A DNA stretch of 64,000 nucleotides from Eopsaltria australis (lineage: Eukaryota; Chordata; Aves; Passeriformes; Petroicidae), in the NCBI GenBank assembly GCA_034509425.1, contig JAVTVJ010000292.1:744001-808000 (forward strand), given 5' to 3'. The position numbers were made by a program, and so were the translations under genes. Positions within the stretch are counted from its first letter, which is position 1; the number at the start of each line of letters is the position of its first letter. The notes beneath the pieces are model-generated. The model made no database searches. It was not told the DNA's origin and worked only from the letters and a program-made list of their open reading frames with translations. Shown piece by piece: positions 13,301-23,022 of this stretch.

Positions 13301-15754
13301 TGGCAGTGTTTAAGTGCAGTGCTGGGGGAGTTCTGGGGCCTGGCCCTGCTCACCTCACCTGGAGGGTTTCAGGTCCTTGCTGCTCTCTCTGGGTCACAGC
13401 TGATTTTTCAGGCATCATTAGGATTTTGTTGTCTGTGACTCTTGTCCTGTAATGCTGTGGGGAGGAACACTCCTGGTCTGAGCCTTGCACAAGGATAGAA
13501 CTGGGTGTCTGTTCTCTGGGAAATCCTGGCAGCTCTCCCAGACTCATCAGCCCTGTGTGCACATCACTTCAGAAAAGATGGATCCATTTCATGATATGGG
13601 AAGAAAAACATGTGAGTGTGTGGGGATAGGGTTTAGTTTAAGCAGATGAATTTTAAAAATATTCCATGAATGAATTTTAAAGATGGCCAAAGGGTGGATT
13701 TTACATCAAAACCTTGTAATTTGAAGTAGATCACCTGACAGTATTTCCAAGGCAGGTAAGAGAAACCCAAGCAGGAGTGCTTGGAATTTGAAGTGAGCTG
13801 GAAGTCAAGCAGGTCAGTGGGAAAAGTGCTGAAAGCAATGGGCACCAGGGAGAATTCTGCAGTTCCATCCCTTGTTCCTCAGTGGGAGCACTGAGGAAGG
13901 AGTTTGTCAGGTGCAGTGAGAAGGTCTCCAGTCCAAGGGAGCTGGTGACAAGGGCTGGGATTTAAACACTGGGAAAGCCTGGTGTGATACTGGATTAGCA
14001 CTGGAATGTCACTCAGGAGCAGGGAGATGGCTTGGCAAGATCCCCTAGCCCCATTCAGGGCTCTCCTGAGTGACCTGCAACAGCAAGGGGGGCCCTGGCT
14101 GAGGTCAGAAGAGCTAAAAGTGGTGCATTCCTGCAAGAAATCCAATTATGGGCCATAAAACAGGGGGGATTAGATAAAAATAGATTTTGCAATGAATGTG
14201 AAATTAATGGTGTCGTGTATTGATCAGGAGGGGCTGCTGGAGAGCACTTAATTGGGATCTTTAGCTATTAGAGTGTGGGAGGGATAATTAAGGAGATACC
14301 CTGGAGTACGTGTCCCTCTGTGATCTGTATTTGGAATACCAAAATGCTCCTGGCTCTGGGGATCTGTCTCCCAGTTCTGCCCCCATGGACTGGTGTTACA
14401 CTGTGCAAATCCGATCAAAACCCGTGGCTGGTTCTTGTGTCTCTGTCAGGACCTGCCCAAGAAACAGAACAGGAGAAATCAGAGTTCTGCCAGTTGAGGA
14501 CCTCCCCCAAGCTGATGCTTGGGTTGACAAGGGGCTTTGACAATTTAAAATCAGGTTGTTGCTGATGGAAGACTCCTCGGTGTTTTTCCCTGAAGGTTTG
14601 GTCATTCAGACAACATTTTCTCCTTTAGTCAGGTTTTTTGGGAGGTTTTCTCATTGTGTATCAGGACACATGCTGATACTGCAGCTCAACAACAGCTCCT
14701 CTAGTCTTCAGCTTCTTTCTGGGGAAAATCAGAGCTATTTCAGTTGGTTTCCATAATTAATAAAAAAATTAGTTTACTTGGCAGCATGGATTCCCATGTG
14801 GAAAATGTCATCAGGTGGCTTAAGCTTGGTAAATAGTTAAGAATCCAGAAAAATTTCGTGTTCCCTGAGCTTTGGGGGTTTGTTACTAATTGTGCTGCTT
14901 GGAATATTCAGTGGTAATTGGGGTCCAGCTGCTCAGAATCTCACTGTTACATTTACTGGCTGGATTGCTTTAATAGGATTTGGAGAGTGGCTCTTCCTAT
15001 GGTTCAGCTTGTGCTGTTCAATCACCAACCTTTTAATGCAATAATCCCTGGATTTATCCTGGCTTGGAGTAGCAGCATAGGAGGATGACATGACTGAGGC
15101 TAGAAGTTTGGAGAGTGTGGGTGTAATCCAGAGCAGGAGTTGTTCATGCAGAGTCACTGTAAAATGATGGAATGGGTGTTGTGGGAGGGAGGAAGAGCAC
15201 TGGTGGCAGGAAAACAGTGGGGAAAAGGCTGTAATTCCAGTGCCATGGGCAATGGCAGAACCCAGGCAGGTCAGGAAGGAGCTCTGTGTGAAACGACTGG
15301 ATGAGTTTGCACTGAAGGAATTCTCTGTGTTCATCTGACATTTTGTTATGATTGAGAATCATTTAAATGAACTGTGCATGTTAATGAGCTCCAGTAGAAA
15401 GTGGGGTCTGGGTGTGGATGTGGGTAATTACCAGAAGTTAGGGTTTAACTGTCACACGTGTGGCATTACATGTGCTCACCAAGCAATGACACTGTGGTTT
15501 GCTGCTGGTATCCTCTCCTGAGGTCTATTTTACCCCCAGTTCCACCCTTCCCTCCCCTGCCACTTCCATTACAGTGGAGATTTGGTCTGCCTGCCTGACA
15601 GTGCCGTGTCCTGTACTCCCCATTAGTGGTCAGTAGTTACCTCTGCCTGCATGTCAGCCTTCAGTTTAATGGCCTTTTTTGTGTGTTCGTTTTCTTCTGT
15701 TTTCCCATCGTGGTTTTGTTTATTTCTTTTATGTTTTTTTTTTCTGTTCTCTTT

Positions 15755-15756
<2 letters not shown>

Positions 15757-15782
<26 letters not shown>
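15757..15782 (+). repeat. T26 tract upstream of FnIII-1 exon
   Basis: An unbroken run of 26 T follows about 90 bases of already T-rich sequence. It lies about 50 nt before the distal acceptor of the next exon and may influence acceptor choice as a U-rich pre-mRNA element. It could also be the tail of an antisense retroposon, but no recognisable body is attached. Confidence 0.8.
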
Positions 15783-15785
<3 letters not shown>

Positions 15786-15834
15786 CCGTGGTGATGTTTG
15801 CCCTTCATATTCCCCAATGTTTGCACATGCCAAG

Positions 15835-16054
15835 ATGTTGCCATCCCAACATTACCTCCCACTTCACTGACCAGTGCCACTAATGACCATCTAGCACCAG
15901 CAACAGCGGGACCCCTGCCCTCCGCCCCGCGGGACGTCGTGGCCACCCTCGTGTCCACTCGCTTCATCCGGCTCACGTGGCGGCCGCCGGCCTCGGACCC
16001 GCAGGGAGACAACCTCACCTACTCCATCTTCTACACCAAGGAGGGCATCAACAG
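15835..16054 (+). CDS. NEO1: NEO1 exon: optional 20-aa linker plus FnIII-1 first half
   Basis: The acceptor is 'acatgccaag' and the donor 'acag|gtaaat'; the exon enters in phase 1 and leaves in phase 2. It encodes a linker ([12 protein letters not shown] and following residues), then [16 protein letters not shown], then the FnIII-1 strand region with [19 protein letters not shown] and [10 protein letters not shown] second in-frame acceptor 'catctag' ends at 15894, so a shorter exon 15895-16054 drops exactly 20 residues (see the separate entry). The NLT is a potential N-glycosylation site. The exon is much richer in GC than its flanks. Confidence 0.92.
15885..15894 (+). promoter_or_regulatory. 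NEO1: Alternative 3' splice site (20-aa choice)
   Basis: The acceptor 'gaccatctag' lies 60 nt downstream of the first one. Both create the same phase-1 join, G|AT (Asp) or G|CA (Ala). Use of the proximal site removes DVAIP...NDHL, 20 codons, between Ig4 and FnIII-1. Neogenin is known to vary at this linker, and the exact multiple of three supports a real alternative site. Confidence 0.75.
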
Positions 16055-16214
16055 GTAAATACGTGCAGCAGGGGCTCTCCTGGGGCTCCTCGTCACGCTG
16101 GGAAGTGATGCCTGAAGGATTTTTTCTGCTTTTCTTCTGAATATTTCTTTCACTGTTCCCTACATTCACAAGGATCAGCATGCACACTTGGGATGCTTTA
16201 GGTGGTAGCTCAGC

Positions 16215-16610
16215 CCGGTTCCATGGTGTTTGTAGGGCCGGGAGACCAAACACCCCTGAAACCACGGAGAGTTAGAGACCAAACACCCCTGAAACCACCG
16301 AGAGTTAGAGACCAAACACCCCTGAAGCCATGTAGAGTTAGAGACCAAACACTCTGTTTTCGTGAGCCCTCAAGGTCTCCTAGCAGGACAGATTTTGTAA
16401 ACTAGAAGTGAGCCCACCCAGGCCCCTTCTTGGGCCCTCCTGGTAGATCTGCTAATGAGTAGAGTCTTTAATTGTACCCTCGATTGAGGGGACGGGGCTT
16501 TGGCGCCGCGTTCTACCTGGACGGCAGAAGCCATGGAATGGGATCCTATTAAAATCCCGAGGGAAACGACCCCCAACCCTTTCACTGTGTCTGAGCCTTT
16601 ATTTCCTAAG
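16215..16610. mobile_element. Possible LTR-like segment
   Basis: This block differs in composition from the intron around it. It has a short tandem repeat at its left (as in some U3 enhancer regions), a CG-containing middle ('ggggctttggcgccgcgttc'), then ATTAAA at about 16546. A TTTATT (AATAAA on the minus strand) lies at 16598-16603. I could not find TG..CA ends with a target duplication, so the class and orientation are open. Confidence 0.3.
16242..16351. repeat. 33-bp tandem repeat, 3.3 copies
   Basis: Units beginning GAGACCAAACACCCCTGAA start at 16242, 16275, 16308 and 16341, exactly 33 bp apart, with only a few mismatches. Since 33 is a multiple of three, one + frame stays open across them (DQTPLKPRRVR-like units), but there is no sign of a gene. 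The array lies at the left of a segment that may be an LTR. Confidence 0.92.
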
Positions 16611-17384
16611 ACCAGGAAAAGGCATCAGAAGGCACAGTCTGGGAGGTGGAGGGGTTGTGTTCCCTTCCCTCCCTCCCTCCTGCTCCTGGAGTTTGGCAGG
16701 CAGTGCTTGAGCATGGTTTGATTGAGTGCAGACTGCCTTCAGCAGCCTGTTGGGGACAGCAGCAGGACTGTCACAGCTCCTCAGGAGGCACAGGAACATC
16801 CCCTGCAAGCCATGCTGGGAGCAAGAGGCACGTCAGGCTCCAACCCCCTGCAAATTCCCTCTCATTCCCTCTCAGTCCCTCGTCCCACAGCTGTGGGATG
16901 GGCGTTGGTTAAACCCCGTGGGCAGTGCTGGGTAAAGGCCAATTCCCTCCTAGGAATCACTGGAAACAGAAATCTGGTGAATGCCTCACAAGCATCACTT
17001 CTGATGTGTTATCCCAATGGATAATAGCAGTCTATCCCCTCTCCTTCCTGATAGGATCCACTGCTCAGAGTTACAGTTTCAAATTGTGATAAGTTTGAGG
17101 AAGCTGGAGTGAACATTCATTTGGAGCAATGCTTAATTAATTGCAGCTTAGCTTATCGGATTTATTACTCAAGGGAAAATTATCTGTCACCTTATTGATG
17201 AGAGTGTGAGACACAAAGTCGTTTGGAACAGAAAACATTCCAGAGGGGAATTCCTACTCTTCTTTAATCCTGTGGATAGATATCTTGTCCAGGTTCATGA
17301 CAATTAATTGAGGCAATTAGTAACATTTTATTTGCTTCAAAAATGTTGTTTTTCTGTTACTCCTTTACTTGGGTAATATCCAAG

Positions 17385-17475
17385 ATGTTCCAGGCCAGGT
17401 TGGATGGCACCTGGAGCACCCTGACACAGTGGGAAGTGTCCCTGCCCATGGCACTGGATGGGCTTTAAGATTCCT
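17385..17475 (+). mobile_element. CR1 LINE 3'-end fragment
   Basis: Sense-oriented CR1 3' sequence: 'ccaggccaggttggatggca', 'gtccctgcccatggcactgg' and 'gggctttaagattccttcca'. It ends where a second CR1 begins. Confidence 0.75.
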
Positions 17476-17930
17476 TCCAGAGGAGGCCATGGAGATGCTC
17501 CAGGGCTGGAGCCCCTCTGCTCTGGAGCCAGGCTGGGAGAGCTGGGGGTGCTCACCTGGACAAGAGAAGGCTCCAGGGACACCTCAGTGCCCCTTCCAGT
17601 GCCTAGAGGAGCTCCAGGAGAGCTGGAGAGGGACTGGGGACAAGGGATAGAGGGACTGGACAAGGGGGAATGGCTTCCCAGTGCCAGAGGCAGGGTTAGA
17701 CTGGAGACGGGGGAGAAATTGTTCCTTGTGAGGGTGGGGAGGCCCTGGCACAGGGTGCCCAGAGCAGCTGTGGCTGCCCCTGGATCCCTGGCAGTGCCCA
17801 AGGCCAGGTTGGACACTGGGGCTTGGAGCAGCCTGGGACAGTGGAAGGTGTCCCTGCCCATGGCAGGAGGTGGCACTGGATCACTTTTAATTTCCCTTCC
17901 AACCCAACCCATTCTGGGATTGCAAGAGGA
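17476..17930 (+). mobile_element. CR1 LINE 3' end, about 450 bp
   Basis: One of the longer CR1 copies here. It runs from the 'ggagatgctccagggctgga' segment through 'ggactggacaagggggaatg' and 'gccctggcacagggtgccca' to the terminal 'cccttccaacccaacccatt'. Antisense open frames of up to 226 codons across it are chance frames in this GC-rich element. Confidence 0.85.
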
Positions 17931-20705
17931 GCATTTCAAAGTGAAGAAGTAGCAATGGAGGGGACATTTCTGCTTCAGGGCCTGTGCAGTGTCACCAGCC
18001 ATGATTTGTCCCACCATGGCCTGGTGACATCAGAGAGGCTCCCCTGGTGGCAGTGAGGTGGCAATGAAGGGGTGTCCTGGGGCTTTCCTGTCACAGCCCC
18101 TGGAGGCCTGGGGGAGTCTGATCAGATGGAAGTTCCTGTCTCACACAGCTGCAGGGTTATTCCATTCCCCTGTCAGGTATTTATTTGCTTCACACTCAAG
18201 GCAGTTCTCCTGGAAAGGATGAGAAAATTCCAAAGTGCTGCAGGGAGGTTTAATTCTGGGGGACTTTAGACAAGCACTCAGGTGGAAGGACCCCAGACTT
18301 CAAGATTTGGACAAAAATAAAAGAATTAATGGTACATTGCTGGTCTGAGGTGGTAAATTACACATGTGGGATGTTCACATACTGCTGAATTCACAGTTCA
18401 CCGTGGTGTGCTTCAGACACTGCAAATGGAGTTTAATTGTGTGTAATCAGCCTCAGAATGCCCCTGGGGCTCCCTGCCAGGTCCCACGGCTGGCACACAC
18501 AATATCCACTCCCTAACAGCTCCCCAAAGGTGCTTTTTTAGATATAAGTGCAAATTTAACCTTGGCATTTCCAGCCAAACTCCTGGGTTGCACTGAAGGC
18601 TCTTCCCTTGGGTGCTTGAGAGTTCCTGTGAACCTTAACTGGAATTTCCAGAGCTTCTTAATTGGGGATTAGAGTGGAATCATGGAACAGTCATAACAAA
18701 CTGCAGGGAAATGCAGTTTTTCCTGGGGCCCATCTGCTTGGTGCCTGTTATCCCAACCTGAGCACGTTGGAAAAGGTGCTCCAGGCTCCCCAGGAGCAGC
18801 CATAAAGGAAGGATTCACACAGCACTTAATTAGATTAATCTCTCCCTATTTTTACCACACTGTTGTGAAGCCACATTCCTGGTTATTACTGAAAATCCCA
18901 AAGCTGTGACATATCTATTTATTTTTTGTAATTGTTGTCTTTCCAGTCAAATCATTATTTTTTTTTCCCAATTTTAAATAATAACCTTGGTTTGCTGATT
19001 ACCATTTTTTTTCCTAGATCAAATCAGGGAGTGCACTTCCACTTGAGGCAGAAAATGCTGTATTTTGCATGTTAATGTGTTATCCCACAGCTGTGAATCC
19101 ATTGGCACTTAGGCTGGGCTCTCAGATCCCATCCTTGTAGCTACAGCACGTCTTAAAGGAAACTCCACTTGGAAATGTGTTTTCAAGAAGATGTTGTGCT
19201 AGGAGTGGAAAAAATTAGCAATGAAAATTAATAAAAAGCTGAAATAAATGAAGCTGTTTATGCAGTGCCATTTTAGCTGAGCTTCTGAAGGGGAACATTC
19301 TAGAAAATGGATGTAAATAGGTGTTTAGTTACAGAGGGTGCATTGTTCCCCTCTCTATAGATACAGGTTAATAGTGCAGAAACCAACAGGGATTTCACAA
19401 GGTTTTCAGCCAAGTTCTGCTAAATCAACCACACCGATGGATGTAAAAAGAAATAAATTAAAAATGGGGGTTTTGGCATTGTAATTCCCTGATAGAAACT
19501 GAAGCAGAGTGGCTGGAAGGGGAGACTGGGATAGTTCTGCTCGAGTTCCTGTGTCAGAAATGCTTTAACAGTTGTCAGTGGGGCTGAGACCTGCCTGTCC
19601 CTGCCTGTCCCTGTCCCATGGGGAGCCTGGCAGCCTAGAGGGGCAGGATGGTGCTCAGAGCAGGCACAGTCCCCTGCATTTGCTCAGTGGGAAGTTCCTG
19701 ATGGCTCCTTTTGGAGTTCTTGGCAGTCACAGGGAGCAGGGATCTCCTCCCAGGGAAGGACGGACGGCGTTACCCAGACCCAGCTCCGAGCAAGCTCAGG
19801 GGCACGGCAGTGCCTTGAAATAAAGACTGCCCTTAGTTAATGATTCATCTCCTAATCTTCCCCTCAATCCCTGATAAGAGCAGATGGAGTTTCCTGGATG
19901 GTTTTTGGCAGAGGCCTCGTTCCGCAGGGGGAGCGTCGTGTTCCGGTGCCAGGGGTGTGCTGGAGGTCACTGAGCACCAGCAATGCCCCTTCCAGGTGTC
20001 CCCACACACAACCTGTGTGCTCCCAGCTGGGGTAGGGCTTCTGCCTCACAAAATGCTGGCCTGACAGAGATGCCCCTTCCCATGCCAAGTGTATTCCTTC
20101 TGTGGGGGGGTCTGATAGCCTGCTTCTGTCTCCAGGAGTTGATGGAGGTCAGAATTTCCACGGGTCCAGCAGAAGCCACTTTGCCTCCATTCTTTATGTG
20201 GAAGCAAAGCCCTGGGTGTTCTGAACAAATCCAAACATCAGTGAGGAGCCGAGGGAAGGCTGGAGGTAGAAGAACGTGTTAAAACAGCTCCTTTGAAAAA
20301 TCCCCAAAAAGCAGCCCCACAATATTAACAGGAATGCCCTAAATCTCGCCAGACTGTGCACGCTGCTAAAATAGTTTCTGTGCTGGCTCCCGAGCTGTAG
20401 GATAAACTGTCACTGTGAATTATCACTTGCTGTCACAGGAATAACAAAGAAAGCACTCCGAGTTTAGGGGGTGTCAAGCATAATTTATTCTGTTCCTTGG
20501 GTGCGTTCAAGTTTTGTGCAAAGAGAAGTTGCAAAGGCGGGAGCAGTTTGTCAGCAGCGCTGCTGGCACAGGGCTGTGGTGGTGTGCAGGGAGCACAGCG
20601 TAAGCCCCACGGCGTTTGCACACCGGGCGCGTTCGGACAGGAGCAGCTACTCCTCATTTACTGATCAGTGGTGCTCTCTGTGCCCAACCCTTTTGTTTCC
20701 CAAAG

Positions 20706-20860
20706 GGAACGTGTGGAAAACACGAGTCGTCCTGGAGAGACGCAGGTGATGATCCAGAACCTGATGCCAGAGACGGTTTATGTGTTCAGGGTTGTGGCCC
20801 AGAACAGGCACGGCCCTGGCGAGAGCTCGGCGCCGCTCAAGGTGGCAACGCAGCCTGAGG
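20706..20860 (+). CDS. NEO1: NEO1 exon: FnIII-1 second half
   Basis: The acceptor is 'tttcccaaag' and the donor 'cctgagg|gtgagt'; the exon enters in phase 2 and leaves in phase 1. It encodes [20 protein letters not shown], then the FnIII-type core [20 protein letters not shown] and the strand ending VATQPE. The tyrosine-corner pattern and the NxxGxGxxS loop are intact. NTS is a potential N-glycan site. This completes FnIII domain 1. Confidence 0.95.
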
Positions 20861-21332
20861 GTGAGTTGGGATGTTCCTGGGGTTTTCCTCACTTTGGGAT
20901 CGGTACTGATTCTATTCTTTATTCTCCCTATTCACAACCTTGCCCAGAATCTGATGCTGTTTAAAAGTTGTACTTGCAGACCACAGTTTCCAGAGATTTT
21001 CCAGGTTGGTGGGATTGTGGGATTTACTGTCACCATTAAGAACTGATGGGACATACCTTGCTAAATTCTCTAAACTGTTATAACAGGAAGACTTCTAAAT
21101 TGTCATTAACTGAAAAAGGGAAAACTTTAGGCAAATGCCAAATCACTCGTTAGGGTCATTCCAGACAAAAGGGACCAGGATCTCCTTTGGAAATTTGGTC
21201 TCACCTTTCCACCCCAGGGTGGATCTATGTGGAATGTCACAATGGGAAAATCCCCCCTTTCCCTGGGGTGCTGGCCAGGGTGGGCACAGCAGGCTGGGCA
21301 CTACCAGAGTTCTTTCTCCCCTCGTGTTGCAG
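20861..21332 (+). other. NEO1: Intron between FnIII-1 and FnIII-2
   Basis: A 472-bp intron with gtgagt and 'ctcgtgttgcag' borders. No repeat or other feature is recognised in it. Confidence 0.85.
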
Positions 21333-21481
21333 TCCAGCTGCCCGGCCCCGCTCCCAACATCCGCGCCTTCTCCGGCTCCCCCACCTCCGTCACCGTCACC
21401 TGGGAGACGCCGCTCTCGGGCAACGGGGACATCCAGAACTACAAACTCTACTACATGGAGAAGGGGCAGCACACAGAGCAG
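21333..21481 (+). CDS. NEO1: NEO1 exon: FnIII-2 first half
   Basis: The acceptor is 'gtgttgcag' and the donor 'gagcag|gtacgg'; the exon enters in phase 1 and leaves in phase 0. It encodes [20 protein letters not shown] and [20 protein letters not shown], ending [10 protein letters not shown]. The invariant Trp of FnIII strand B and the following Pro are present. This is the N-terminal half of domain 2. Confidence 0.95.
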
Positions 21482-22883
21482 GTACGGGGCCTGCTGCGCC
21501 CACGCTGCCCTGAACGGCTGCCAGCACCTTGGGGAGGGGCTGCTTTTGTGACACACTGAATCCTTTTGCCTCAGATGTGGGAAATACTTAAAATCAGAAT
21601 TTCAGCATGAAATGTTTGTGTCTGGGCTGGGAATGAAATCCATTTTATTGGTGGTGCCCTGTTTTGGTATTTGTCAACATCAAGTAGCTTTTGGGGAGTT
21701 GCTTCATATCACGAGAGGAGAAGGCAGGGAGCAGCTGTGTCATTGTTGAGCTGTTCTGGTGTAGATGGTATTAAAGATGCTTGCACAGAGTTATGGCCTG
21801 GGTTTTAGCAGTTCAGGCTAACTACTGATTTTGGCATGATCTCTAATCCAAACTTTCTTGAGTTCTTGGACCCAGTGATTGATATTTTGATATTGCTGAG
21901 CATCTAATTAATTTAATTTTCTTAGTATTCCACTGAAGCATTCAGTGTGTTCTGTAGAAGTATGGGCTGCCACCTGAGAATAATGAGGATTGATCCCAGT
22001 CCTCACAGCCCCATTCCCATCTGATTGCATATCAGTATCATTCCAGCTTTAAAAACAAAGGGAAGAATATTTTTCTTAGCTTTTAAGTATTTTTTACATC
22101 AGTTTTTAAACAGGGCTGTTGCCTTTTGTACTTCTGCATCCCACTGTTTCAGTTATAGTGATGTATATTATGATGGTTTTGAGAGTGGCTGCAGTATTCA
22201 ACACAGGGTCAAGGACTTCTCTGACGAGACTGTGATGTGGCAAGGTCCTTTATTATACAGACAGAGACTACTGCATACTACACTAGTAGCCTATGGCTAC
22301 TGCCTCATGGCTACTGCCCACTGCCACGCAGTGAAAATTCCCTTTATACCATCCCACAGACAGGTTGTGTCCTCATGTAAACAGGAAAGATGCTCACCAG
22401 AGCGTCCCCAATCACCTGGGTTATTTCACAGCTGTTATCTAATATGGTAACAGGTAAACAATCCCCTATAAGGTCACCAAGTACAAAACTCACTCTCAAT
22501 AGGTCCAGAAGGCCACAAACCCATAATTGTCTTTCCCATGCCCAGCCCTGGTGACCTGGATGTGCTTCCATGGTCACTTCTGAGCCTAGGGAAGAGGCTG
22601 ACTCTGGGCCTTCCAGGCCTGCTTTTCTATAACACACACAGTGTAACCCCACAGTTTCCAGGTCCCTTTTCATGTTCAGGACCAGTGTCCATGTCAGGAT
22701 TTAATAGGACAGGGAGAATTTTCTCCTGCAAACTCCGAGCTGGCATCCTCCCAGATCCTGGCTGTAGAGGTGACACAGAGGTGTCGCTCGTGCCGTGGGC
22801 TCTGAGCTGTGCAGGAGCTCTGGGGGAGTTGGTGGCACTGCAGAGCTGACCTGAGCTTGCTCTGGGGGTGTCGTTGGGGACAG
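21482..22883 (+). other. NEO1: Intron within FnIII-2, with solo LTR
   Basis: A 1.4-kb intron. Its main content is an antisense solo LTR at 22190-22653; the rest is AT-rich with nothing recognised. The acceptor before the next exon is 'tcgttggggacag', which has a poor pyrimidine tract. Confidence 0.85.
22190..22653 (-). mobile_element. Solo LTR of an endogenous retrovirus, copy 1
   Basis: This 464-bp block is clearly related to 41170-41624. On the minus strand it starts TGTGGGGTTACAC and ends GTTGAATACTGCA, the TG..CA ends of an LTR. A TATAAAG box (22342-22348) and an AATAAA signal (22249-22254) stand in the right order. The flanking five bases, gtggc and gtttc, agree at only three positions, so the target duplication has decayed or the ends are slightly misplaced. 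No internal viral genes are present. Confidence 0.8.
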
Positions 22884-23022
22884 GATGTGGACGTGGGGGG
22901 CCTGTCCCACACGGTCACCGGGCTGAAGAAGTTCACCGAGTACAGCTTCCGCGTGGTCGCCTACAACAAGCACGGCCCCGGCGTCTCCACCCACGACGTC
23001 GTGGTGCGGACCCTGTCGGACG
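22884..23022 (+). CDS. NEO1: NEO1 exon: FnIII-2 second half
   Basis: The acceptor is 'tggggacag' and the donor 'tcggacg|gtaagg'; the exon enters in phase 0 and leaves in phase 1. It encodes [20 protein letters not shown], then [20 protein letters not shown] and VRTLSD. The [11 protein letters not shown] core is the FnIII E-F region with the tyrosine corner. It completes domain 2. Confidence 0.95.

Larger units (their letters stand above)
1..15834 (+). other. NEO1: Intron upstream of FnIII-1 (partial)
   Basis: No Ig-domain exon of neogenin is readable in this stretch, so it is taken as one intron of at least 15.8 kb. It holds degraded CR1 pieces (about 2549-3033, 4510-4585, 8203-8335), a GGGAA microsatellite (8496-8599), an A/T-rich patch (8985-9085), a run of G near 9850 and a 50-bp minisatellite (10025-10374). 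Otherwise I see ordinary AT-leaning intron sequence. Open frames here are short, overlap on both strands and show no domain. Confidence 0.75.
16055..20705 (+). other. NEO1: Intron within FnIII-1
   Basis: A 4.65-kb intron with a donor gtaaat and an acceptor 'ttgtttcccaaag'. It holds a 33-bp tandem repeat inside an LTR-like segment (about 16215-16610), two consecutive sense CR1 3' ends (17385-17930), and ordinary AT-rich intron from 18200 to 20400. No exon-like conserved frame was found. Confidence 0.8.

Noticed and set aside
15540..15600. Strong acceptor-like motif 'cacttccattacag' upstream of the FnIII-1 exon
   Set aside because: No suitable donor follows, and the phase-1 frame meets a stop within about 60 nt. 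It is considered a pseudo-acceptor.
1..15834. Ig-domain exons of NEO1
   Set aside because: I looked for the conserved Ig4 sequence (FYQC-type motif and flanks) in forward frames and found none, so these exons must lie to the left.
16196..16230. tRNA A-box-like string 'ggtggtagctcag'
   Set aside because: No cloverleaf, B box or anticodon arm can be drawn from the surrounding bases.
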